Assembly (NCBI GenBank): GCA_016195825.1
Contig: JACPYV010000095.1
Span: 1-59,345 of the forward strand
DNA from: Burkholderiales bacterium
GTDB lineage: Bacteria > Pseudomonadota > Gammaproteobacteria > Burkholderiales > Burkholderiaceae_C
Length of the DNA stretch: 59,345 nucleotides
Direction: 5' to 3'
The notes beneath the pieces were generated by a model. The model saw only the letters and a program-made list of their open reading frames with translations, was not told the origin of the DNA and did no database searches. The position numbers and the translations under genes were made by a program. Positions 1 to 6,306 of this stretch are shown piece by piece. Every line of letters starts with the position of its first letter. Positions within the stretch are counted from its first letter, which is position 1.

Positions 1-1198
1 CCAACTGCGCATCTGGTTGATCGCGGACTCAGGCGCCGTGGTCTATGGCGGCAAGACCCGACCTGCAACTCAGCCTGCAGATCCCAACGCCGCGGTGGGA
101 AAGCTGACGATCTGGCGCGAGGACGGCGTGGCGTTGACGGGGCGGTCATTTCGCGTCAAAGCGCATGGCCCTGTGCCCGACGGCATCGCGCTGATTGGTG
201 TCGACACTCGCAGCGACCAGCGCTTGCTCAGTGCGTATCTGGGCGCTCTGGTCTTTGTCTGCGGGCTGGGTGTGGCAGCGCTCTCTGCGCTGGGCGCATG
301 GGTGGCGAGGCGCGAACTGCGGCCTGTGCGCGAACTGTCCACGGAAGCAGCCGCGATTTCGCCACGAGCGCTGTCGTTGCGACTGTCGTCCCAGGGCGTG
401 AGCGTCGAGCTCGAAGACCTGGTCGACAGCTTCAACCGTGCGCTGGACCGGGTGCAATCGGCCTACGAGCACCTGGAAGCGTTCAGTGCCGACGTCGCGC
501 ATGAGCTGCGAACGCCGCTCACCACCATGATCAGCGCCACGGAGGTCGAGCTCGCCCGAGAGCGCACGGTCGCAGAGCTGCGCGACACGCTGTCTGGAAA
601 CCTCGAGTCCCTTCACCAGTTGACGACGATGGTCAACGACATGCTGTTCCTTGCGCGCGCCGACCAGGGTGGCACGGCGCAGACCTTGGTAGTCACGGAT
701 CTGCGACTGGTCGCGGGGCAGGTCGTCGAGTACTTCGACGCGGTGCTCGACGAGCGGCTTCAGCGGGTCGATATCGTCGGCGAGGCTCAAGCGCCTGTGA
801 ATGCTGCTCTCGTCCGACGCGCGCTGGCCAACCTGTTGAGCAATGCGAGCCGATACACGCCGGCCGGCCGAACCATCTCGATCCAGCTGAGCACGGTGGC
901 AGCGACCTCCAGCGACGAACGAGTCGCCATCACCGTGGTCAATCCTGGTGAGGGCATCGACCCGGTGGTGCTGCCGCGGTTGTTCGAGAGGTTCTTCCGT
1001 GCGGACACATCGCGCCAAGGATCTGCCGAGCATCACGGGCTGGGACTGGCCATCGTCCGCGCGATCGCGCGCATGCATGGCGGGGATGCCTTTGCCGCGA
1101 GCGCAGGCTGCATCACAAAAGTTGGCTTCACGCTCCGCACCGCAGAGGCGAGCCCGTTGCCTGGCGATGGGGCCATCGAGCCGCATGGAGACCCATGA
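1..1198 (+). CDS. Heavy-metal sensor histidine kinase, CusS/IrlS-like (5' partial)
   Basis: This is the C-terminal part of a membrane sensor kinase; the frame is open to the left window edge, so the true start lies outside. Counting from the TTG at 17, the order is: remainder of a periplasmic sensor region, a membrane helix (about residues 73-97), a HAMP linker, a HisKA domain with phospho-acceptor H162 in AHELRTPLT, and a HATPase domain with an N box (NLLSNASRYTP), the ERFFRAD segment and the GLGLAIV glycine loop. The order matches CusS/CopS-type kinases, which sense periplasmic Cu(I)/Ag(I) and phosphorylate an OmpR-type regulator. The following copK and DUF305 genes support a copper role. 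The partner regulator gene would lie upstream, outside the window. The metal specificity is inferred from context. Confidence 0.9.
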   Translation, partial: QLRIWLIADSGAVVYGGKTRPATQPADPNAAVGKLTIWREDGVALTGRSFRVKAHGPVPDGIALIGVDTRSDQRLLSAYLGALVFVCGLGVAALSALGAWVARRELRPVRELSTEAAAISPRALSLRLSSQGVSVELEDLVDSFNRALDRVQSAYEHLEAFSADVAHELRTPLTTMISATEVELARERTVAELRDTLSGNLESLHQLTTMVNDMLFLARADQGGTAQTLVVTDLRLVAGQVVEYFDAVLDERLQRVDIVGEAQAPVNAALVRRALANLLSNASRYTPAGRTISIQLSTVAATSSDERVAITVVNPGEGIDPVVLPRLFERFFRADTSRQGSAEHHGLGLAIVRAIARMHGGDAFAASAGCITKVGFTLRTAEASPLPGDGAIEPHGDP

Positions 1199-1290
1199 CG
1201 AAATCGTAATCCGCGCGTTGGCCTGGCGTCGGTGCCCGGTTCCTAGAGTTCAAGCGTGCTTCGGGCACTCAACCAACGAAAGGAACACAC

Positions 1291-1584
1291 ATGAAGACGC
1301 TCATCATCACCACCACGCTGGTCGCCGCACTCGCAGGCATCGCCGCGCCGGTGCAGGCGCGTGACGCGCTGGAAAACGCCGTCAAGACGACGATCGAGCT
1401 GCAGGACGGCTCGACGCTGTACGTGTTCAAGGACGGCAAGATGGCCAGGGAAGACTCCTTCGGCCGCGCCGTCTTCCTCAAGGCCGGCGAGACGCTGAAG
1501 GCCAAGGACGGCCGAGAGATCAAGGCCGTTGGCAACGAAGTTGCACGCCTGGATTCCCTGTTGCGCGAAGGTCACGGCGGCTGA
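1291..1584 (+). CDS. copK: CopK-like periplasmic copper-binding protein
   Basis: This 97-residue precursor has an N-terminal signal peptide (about residues 1-23, ending AQA/AR). The mature part carries the pattern I recognise from Cupriavidus metallidurans CopK: an ELQDGSTLYVFKDGKM segment, then GNEVARLD and a C-terminal LREGHGG. CopK is a small periplasmic protein that binds Cu(I) and Cu(II) and is strongly induced by copper; it is thought to buffer or sense periplasmic copper. A good ribosome binding site (AAAGGA) sits a few bases before the ATG. It follows the sensor kinase by about 90 bp in the same direction. Family assignment is by recognition of the conserved motifs. Confidence 0.87.
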   Translation: MKTLIITTTLVAALAGIAAPVQARDALENAVKTTIELQDGSTLYVFKDGKMAREDSFGRAVFLKAGETLKAKDGREIKAVGNEVARLDSLLREGHGG

Positions 1585-1658
1585 CGTCAAGTTCAGGTCG
1601 CGTCAGCTGAGACGGGCACGCAGATTGCCGAGGTTAGGCTCAACTTTCAGGAGCACAC

Positions 1659-2015
1659 ATGCGCACCCGTTTCGCCCTACCTATCGTGGTTTCCTTCATC
1701 ATCGCTGTGCCGGCAGTGAGCTTCGCCCAGACTGACTCGATGGGTATGAAGGGGCAAGCTGATCAAGGCTCACAGCAGCTGCATCAAAAGATGAGAGGCG
1801 GCATGGAAAGCATGCAGGCGTTGAAGCCCACAGGCAACGTCGACAAGGACTTCGCGATGATGATGAAGATGCACCACCAACAAGCGCTGGACATGGCCGA
1901 GATCGAACTGCGCAATGGCAAGTCGCAAGAGATGCGCGACATGGCGCAGATGATCATCAGCGCGCAGAAGAAAGAGATCGCGCAGTTCGACAAGTGGCTG
2001 GCCGCCAACAAGTGA
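1659..2015 (+). CDS. DUF305 family exported Met/His-rich protein
   Basis: A 118-residue exported protein with a signal peptide ending near residue 23 (VSFAQT). The mature protein is rich in Met, His and Gln and has the DUF305 signature: a helix with FAMMMKMHHQQALDMAEIEL, then QEMRDMAQMII and QKKEIAQFDKWL. DUF305 proteins (for example CopM of cyanobacteria) form ferritin-like helical bundles, and several bind copper through Met and His in the MMKMHHQ helix. An AGGAG ribosome binding site precedes the ATG. The position directly after copK suggests periplasmic copper binding; metal and function are inferred. Confidence 0.83.
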   Translation: MRTRFALPIVVSFIIAVPAVSFAQTDSMGMKGQADQGSQQLHQKMRGGMESMQALKPTGNVDKDFAMMMKMHHQQALDMAEIELRNGKSQEMRDMAQMIISAQKKEIAQFDKWLAANK

Positions 2016-2067
2016 CTTCGGTTCTACAGCGCTTGCACGCCGGTCCGGTTTGTTTACCTCGGAGAAA

Positions 2068-2085
2068 GAAGCCCGGAGGGGCTTC
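2068..2085. terminator. Hairpin between convergent genes
   Basis: Perfect 7-bp arms (GAAGCCC and GGGCTTC) around a GGAG loop, located between the DUF305 gene (+) and merR (-). There is no clear T-run on either side, so a Rho-independent terminator is plausible but not certain. Confidence 0.45.
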
Positions 2086-2117
2086 GCAAGCGTCCGACGA
2101 TCCCGTCTTGTGGCGGA

Positions 2118-2516
2118 TCAGTCAGCGGCCAGTGCGTGGATGATTGGGCAGCCGCCCTTGGTTACCCCCGTGTCGCATTGATGCAGCAGCGCCGTCAGCG
2201 CTTTGCGCATCGCTTTCAGGTCGGCTAGCTTCTCTTCGATGACCTGCAGCTTGTGCGCGGCCAGCTCGCGTGTTTCGGCACAGGCGCAGGCCTCGTCGAG
2301 TTCGAGCAAGCTGCCCACTTCGTCCAAGGTGAAGCCCAGCACCTGTGCTCGCTTGATGAAGCGCACACGCTTGATTGCATCCGAGGCATAGCGGCGATGC
2401 CCGCTCGTCGGCTTGTCGGGTTCGGCCATCAAGCCGCGGCGTTGGTAGAAGCGGATCGTCTCGACGTTCACGCCGGCCTCGTTGGCCAGTCGCCCTATCG
2501 TCAGCTCGGTTGTCAT
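2118..2516 (-). CDS. merR: MerR mercury-responsive regulator
   Basis: MerR represses and, with Hg(II) bound, activates the divergent mer promoter by untwisting its long spacer. The 132-residue product starts at the ATG at 2516 (MTTELTIGRL); an upstream in-frame start at 2567 would run through the operator and is rejected. The N-terminal winged helix (VETIRFYQRRGL, then GHRRY) is followed by a long dimerisation helix. Cysteines C79, C114 and C123 are spaced 35 and 9 residues apart, exactly the spacing of the three Hg-binding cysteines of Tn501 MerR (82, 117, 126). It lies divergent to merT with the operator between them. The assignment to a Hg(II) sensor rather than a general MerR protein rests on the cysteine spacing and the merTP neighbours. 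Confidence 0.92.
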   Translation of the reverse strand: MTTELTIGRLANEAGVNVETIRFYQRRGLMAEPDKPTSGHRRYASDAIKRVRFIKRAQVLGFTLDEVGSLLELDEACACAETRELAAHKLQVIEEKLADLKAMRKALTALLHQCDTGVTKGGCPIIHALAAD

Positions 2517-2526
2517 CTGAATCCCC

Positions 2527-2558
2527 TTGACTCCGTACCATGGTACGGACTCTAGACT
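2527..2558 (+). promoter_or_regulatory. mer operator/promoter (MerR-type, 20-bp spacer)
   Basis: A -35 box TTGACT (2527-2532) and a -10-like TAGACT (2553-2558) are separated by 20 bp. In the spacer lies a perfect 18-bp palindrome, TCCGTACCATGGTACGGA (2532-2549). This is the layout of the mer operator, where the over-long spacer makes the promoter MerR-dependent. The palindrome contains an ATG in frame with merT, which is therefore not the merT start. Confidence 0.9.
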
Positions 2559-2587
2559 GTGCGCCATCGAATAAGTTCACCCCGGTG

Positions 2588-2935
2588 ATGGCAATGTTGA
2601 GGATCAAGGGTTCGCTGATTGCTAGCGTGCTGGCGGCGGTCGGCGCGTCGGTATGTTGCGTCGGGCCGCTGGTACTGCTGACGCTGGGCATAGGTGGCGC
2701 ATGGGTCTCCAGCCTGACTGCGCTGGAGCCGCTGAGGCCCTGGCTCCTGGCCACGACGTTGCTTTTCCTGGGCCTGGCGTTCCGGCACCTGTACCTGCGG
2801 CCGCAGGCCTGCGAACCAGGTGCTATGTGCGTTGAGCCAATCGTCCTCAAGCGCCAGCGGCTGATCTTCTGGGTTGTTGCACTGGCACTCCTCTCGTTGT
2901 TGTCTGTGCCTTGGTTGGCACCGCTTTTCCTCTGA
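2588..2935 (+). CDS. merT: MerT mercuric ion transporter
   Basis: MerT takes Hg(II) from periplasmic MerP and carries it across the inner membrane. From the ATG at 2588 (a second ATG at 2594 is equally possible) the product has about 115 residues and three hydrophobic helices. The first contains the vicinal pair C23-C24 (SVCCVGPL) followed by the conserved GxWxSxLTxLEPxRP region. The periplasmic pair C-x5-C (ACEPGAMC) also matches MerT. An earlier in-frame ATG at 2540 lies inside the MerR operator, upstream of the expected transcription start, and is rejected. It is followed 11 bp later by merP. No mercuric reductase gene follows. Confidence 0.88.
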   Translation: MAMLRIKGSLIASVLAAVGASVCCVGPLVLLTLGIGGAWVSSLTALEPLRPWLLATTLLFLGLAFRHLYLRPQACEPGAMCVEPIVLKRQRLIFWVVALALLSLLSVPWLAPLFL

Positions 2936-2946
2936 AGGGACTACCC

Positions 2947-3225
2947 ATGCGTAACTTGTTTGCCGCTGTACTTGTCGCAGTGATGCCGTTGGCCGCGCTT
3001 GCCGCCACGCCGCAGACCGCCGTTCTCGACGTCCAGAACATGACCTGCGGGCTGTGCCCGGTGACAGTGAAAAAGTCGCTGGAGCAAGTGGCCGGCGTGA
3101 CTCAGGTGCGGATCGACTTCGCGAAAAAGACGGCCACCGTGACGTTCGAAACTGACAAGACCAATGCGACGGCATTGACCAAGGCCACGACCGACGCGGG
3201 CTACCCCTCGACGGTTCACAAGTGA
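2947..3225 (+). CDS. merP: MerP periplasmic mercury-binding protein
   Basis: A 92-residue precursor with a signal peptide (about residues 1-19) and one heavy-metal-associated (HMA) domain. The metal motif is NMTCGLC with C34 and C37, followed by the usual VKKSLEQVAGV helix and the VDFAKKTATV-like strand, ending in AGYPS. MerP scavenges Hg(II) in the periplasm and passes it to MerT. The start at 2947 is chosen because a GAAGGGA ribosome binding site lies just before it and a signal peptide follows directly; an in-frame GTG/ATG further upstream lies inside merT. Confidence 0.92.
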   Translation: MRNLFAAVLVAVMPLAALAATPQTAVLDVQNMTCGLCPVTVKKSLEQVAGVTQVRIDFAKKTATVTFETDKTNATALTKATTDAGYPSTVHK

Positions 3226-3449
3226 TAACGACCGCACCTCAATTGGAGTCGATGCTGACATGCCCGGAGTGCAGCCACGCCAAGCGCGAGGTCATGCCGA
3301 CTGACGCCTGCCAGTTCTTCTACGAGTGCGAGCACTGCAAGACCGTGTTGCGGCCAAAGGCCGGTGACTGCTGCGTGTTCTGTTCGTACGGCTCGGTCAA
3401 GTGCCCGCCGGTGCAAACGCAGCGGGGCTGCTCGAGTTGCGGCGCCTGA
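3222..3449 (+). CDS. GDCCVxC-domain small Cys-rich protein
   Basis: A 75-residue protein (GTG start overlapping the merP stop by 4 bases; an ATG at 3252 would give 65 residues). It contains CPEC near the N-terminus, an ECEHC pair and the diagnostic GDCCVFCSYG segment, plus a C-terminal GCSSCG. The motif defines a small family named GDCCVxC domain-containing (seleno)protein, in which some members have selenocysteine; here all positions are cysteine. Members are often found beside merT/merP or other heavy-metal genes. The biochemical role is unknown; thiol capture of Hg or delivery to MerT is an inference from the operon position. Confidence 0.8.
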   Translation: MITTAPQLESMLTCPECSHAKREVMPTDACQFFYECEHCKTVLRPKAGDCCVFCSYGSVKCPPVQTQRGCSSCGA

Positions 3450-3593
3450 TGGGCGCCAACGGTGCGGCAGCAGCTGCAGCGGCTCATCACCGCGGCAGCG
3501 CGCTTGCCCGTATGCAGTGAGCCTGCGAACAGCCAGTCCCAACGGCCCAGCGCGATCGGTCGCGTCTGATTTTTGACGCCGTTCTTAGCTTCC

Positions 3594-3626
3594 ATCTTGT
3601 CCAGCCAATTGCCGGTTGGACAAGAT
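3594..3626. terminator. Strong inverted repeat between convergent operons
   Basis: Thirteen-base arms beginning ATCTTGTCCA and ending TGGACAAGAT, with one mismatch and a 7-base loop, lie between the mer operon (+) and the reductase gene (-). This is likely a bidirectional transcription terminator. No gene is visible elsewhere in 3450-3728. Confidence 0.5.
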
Positions 3627-3728
3627 CGATAGCACTCCCAAAGCGCTTCTCAAGACGGGTTCGCTGGACGCTTGAGGGGCTTTCTACATTTCTGGGGGCA
3701 AGTTCGCGGCGCGATAGCCGAGAAACGA

Positions 3729-5549
3729 TCAGATCTTGAAGTCGTCGAAGGCCACCCGGTCGTCCTCCACACCGAGTTTCTTTAGCAGCGCAAGCATCGC
3801 GGCCAGCATCGCCGGCGGACCACACAAGTAGAAATCGCAGGCCTGCAGGTCAGGGTGTGACTGCAGCACTCGTTCCCTCACCACCTCGTGAACCATGCCG
3901 AAGGGATGCTCCGTACCTCGCTCGTCCGACAGGACCAACTGCCAACTGAAATTGGGATAGCGCGCCGCCAGCGCCTGCATCTCGTCGACGTAGGGAGCAT
4001 CGGCAACCGTGCGAGCGCCGTACCAGAAGTGGATGGGCTCTTCGGCACCGGACTCCAGCAGATCCCTCACCATGGCGCGCAATGGCGCCATCCCTGCGCC
4101 GCCGCCGATGAAGATCTTCTCCCGCTCGCCGTGGCGAATAGCGAAGTCCCCGAAGGGCCCGCTGTACTTCAGCTTGTCACCCGCCTTGAGGCCAAAGACA
4201 TAGGACGATCCTTTGCCTGGCGGATGGTTCTTGCCACCCTGTTTGCCGTGGCAGAAGCGCACGAGCAAAGACAGCCGCCCGTTCGTCTGGTGGACCGGTG
4301 CCGACAACGAGTAGGACCTGCGCAACAAGCTGCCGCTGGTCCATTGAGTCGGCAGATGCAGACCGGCCCATGCTGGGCGGTGTTCGTCGGGCGATTCGAT
4401 CTGGTGCTTGCCCATCTTGTAGGCCGGCACATGGATCTGGATGAACGAACCGGGCCGGTAGTCAGGGCCGAGCTTGTCCTTGGGCAGCAGCACGACCTCC
4501 CGCAAGAAAGGCGACAGCGCGCGGACGCTTTCGACTTCGGCATCGTGCACGGCCCCAAGTTCGGCACCACCGCGGACTTCGATGTCCAGGTTGCGGTCGA
4601 GCTTGAGATTGCAGGCCAGACGGCAGCCGGCTTCTATCCTCGACGGCGAAAGCAGCGCGCGATCCGCGCTGGTTGCGTCGGGAGCTGCTCCGCGCACGCG
4701 CACCTCGCACAGACCGCAGGTCTGGCCACCACCGCAGTTGGACGGCAGCTGCAGCCCTTGCTGGGCCAGCGCGGAGAACACGGTGTCGCCGGCGTGGGCA
4801 CGCACGCTGCGCAGGCGACTGCCATCCGGCGCATGGATCATCAGCGCCCGGGTGCCGCGCCATCGCTTCGGTATGAACTCGGCCAGGCTGAAGCTCGTGA
4901 ACAGCAACCAGATGCCGCTCAACGCCAGCCAGAATCCTCCGACGGCAGCGCTGACCACGAGCGGATTGTTGAAGTCCTGGCGTCCGCTGTAGTCCATGAT
5001 GTGGAGCATCCAGAAGAAGTCGAACAGCCGCCAGGTCTTGTTACGGTGCTCCAGCACATCGCCCTGCAAGGTCAGGTAGGCGGTGGTGTCTTCTGCGTCC
5101 GCGAAGACGACGCGCCACACCTTGCCGTCGTGAGCACGAGTCTCCAGTGACTTGTCGACGAGCTCCGCAGACTTCACCGTGCCCGGGCCGCGGTACGAGG
5201 CCTGCGCGAGGCGCTGAGCCAGGGCGGCATCGAGCTCGACCCGCTGGCCGCTGCGGGCGTCGATCAACTGGGTCGACTTCTCGCTGACCAGCCGGTAGAC
5301 GGGGCGATCCATCAACCAGCCGGTGGAAGCCACCTGGGTCAGGGTACGTTCCTGCGCCAGCAGGCTGCCGACCGGTTGAACATCCTGAGGCCAGGGCCTT
5401 TTGGCGGCCGCAGGCGCTCGGAACTCCCGCCCTCGAACCTTCTCAGCATCCAGAAGACTCATCACCAGGCCGCTGCACATCCACAGCACGAGCTGCAAGC
5501 CGATCAGCAAACCGATCCACTTGTGAATCTTGCGCATCCAGGGGGTCAT
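3729..5549 (-). CDS. PepSY membrane protein fused to NqrF-like 2Fe-2S/FAD/NAD(P)H reductase
   Basis: This 606-residue protein joins a PepSY-associated membrane module to a complete electron-transfer chain. Membrane helices lie at about residues 11-33 and 196-222, enclosing a periplasmic PepSY region. A 2Fe-2S ferredoxin domain follows, with C272, C278, C281 and C313; the spacing C-x5-C-x2-C-x31-C is that of NqrF of the Na+-pumping NADH dehydrogenase. The FAD domain has RRSYSLSAP (410-418) and the NAD domain GGGAGMAPLR (482-491) and CGPPAM (576-581). The likely role is moving electrons from cytoplasmic NAD(P)H across the membrane to a periplasmic metal chelate. The ATG at 5549 overlaps the upstream PepSY gene by 4 bases (ATGA). 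Substrate metal is unknown; the copper and mercury neighbours suggest a metal role. Confidence 0.85.
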   Translation of the reverse strand: MTPWMRKIHKWIGLLIGLQLVLWMCSGLVMSLLDAEKVRGREFRAPAAAKRPWPQDVQPVGSLLAQERTLTQVASTGWLMDRPVYRLVSEKSTQLIDARSGQRVELDAALAQRLAQASYRGPGTVKSAELVDKSLETRAHDGKVWRVVFADAEDTTAYLTLQGDVLEHRNKTWRLFDFFWMLHIMDYSGRQDFNNPLVVSAAVGGFWLALSGIWLLFTSFSLAEFIPKRWRGTRALMIHAPDGSRLRSVRAHAGDTVFSALAQQGLQLPSNCGGGQTCGLCEVRVRGAAPDATSADRALLSPSRIEAGCRLACNLKLDRNLDIEVRGGAELGAVHDAEVESVRALSPFLREVVLLPKDKLGPDYRPGSFIQIHVPAYKMGKHQIESPDEHRPAWAGLHLPTQWTSGSLLRRSYSLSAPVHQTNGRLSLLVRFCHGKQGGKNHPPGKGSSYVFGLKAGDKLKYSGPFGDFAIRHGEREKIFIGGGAGMAPLRAMVRDLLESGAEEPIHFWYGARTVADAPYVDEMQALAARYPNFSWQLVLSDERGTEHPFGMVHEVVRERVLQSHPDLQACDFYLCGPPAMLAAMLALLKKLGVEDDRVAFDDFKI

Positions 5550-6238
5550 GGCTGTGCCCTCCGACGGAAGCTGTAGAACACGAGCCAGGCGCCACTCAGC
5601 GCGAACACCAGCCCGGTGCCGGCCGCGACGCGCAGCAGGTTGTTGTTGACGTCGTCGCGCGTGTCGTAGTCCATGATGTGGAACATCCACAGGAAGTCGA
5701 ACCAGCGCCAGAGATCGTGACGGCGGGCCAGAAGGTCGCCGGTGTCCGGCGAGAAGTACAGCGTCGTGTTGGATCGGTCGTCGAAACGGACGGCCCACAT
5801 CGGCACCGGCCGCTTTGCCACCTCCTGGGGTGCCTGCGTGATCCAGGTCACCTCGCGGATTTCAGCCTCACCCTGGTAGATGTCCTTGGCGCGCGCAACG
5901 ATTTGCTCCCTTGCCAACGGGCTCAGCACATTGCCTTTTCGCGCGTCGACGAGGGTTGCCTTGCCGCCGGCACGCAGCTCGTAGACCTCCTTCCCGAGGA
6001 ACTTCTTGAGCTTCATCGACTCGAAGCCGGGGCGGATCTTGGCGAGTTGCTCGATGTCCAGCCGCTCGCTGACCTGGTCGAGAGGGCCATCGAAGACATG
6101 GGCGAGGTGGTCGCCATGGATCACCTCGAGCGAGATTGCGGTCATGTACAGGCCACTGACCATCCAGAGCAAGGCCTGGACGCCAATGACAAGGCCGATC
6201 CATTTGTGGGCTCGGCGCACCCAGAAGGGTAGGTTCAT
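5546..6238 (-). CDS. PepSY domain-containing inner-membrane protein
   Basis: A 230-residue protein with an N-terminal helix (about residues 10-32), a periplasmic PepSY-like region and a second helix near residues 203-225. The segments RRAHKWIGLVIGVQ, LWRWFDFLWMFHIMDYDTRDDVNN and the final helix closely parallel the N-terminal half of the downstream fusion protein, so the two genes look like related copies. It is translationally coupled to that gene (4-base overlap) and lies about 70 bp downstream of a TonB-dependent receptor. PepSY-TM proteins in such loci take part in reduction or release of metal from imported chelates; here that is an inference. Confidence 0.8.
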   Translation of the reverse strand: MNLPFWVRRAHKWIGLVIGVQALLWMVSGLYMTAISLEVIHGDHLAHVFDGPLDQVSERLDIEQLAKIRPGFESMKLKKFLGKEVYELRAGGKATLVDARKGNVLSPLAREQIVARAKDIYQGEAEIREVTWITQAPQEVAKRPVPMWAVRFDDRSNTTLYFSPDTGDLLARRHDLWRWFDFLWMFHIMDYDTRDDVNNNLLRVAAGTGLVFALSGAWLVFYSFRRRAQP

Positions 6239-6306
6239 AGGAGATGTCTCACTTCATTTGATGCGTCACGGGGCACCGTGGGGTGAACCGCGGCGCCCCG
6301 CTGGAC

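Noticed and set aside
2540..2587. ATG at 2540 as the start of merT
   Set aside because: It lies inside the MerR operator palindrome, upstream of the expected transcription start.
3888..5150. 420-residue plus-strand frame opposite the reductase fusion gene
   Set aside because: The minus-strand frame contains all ferredoxin, FAD and NAD motifs; the plus frame has no family features.
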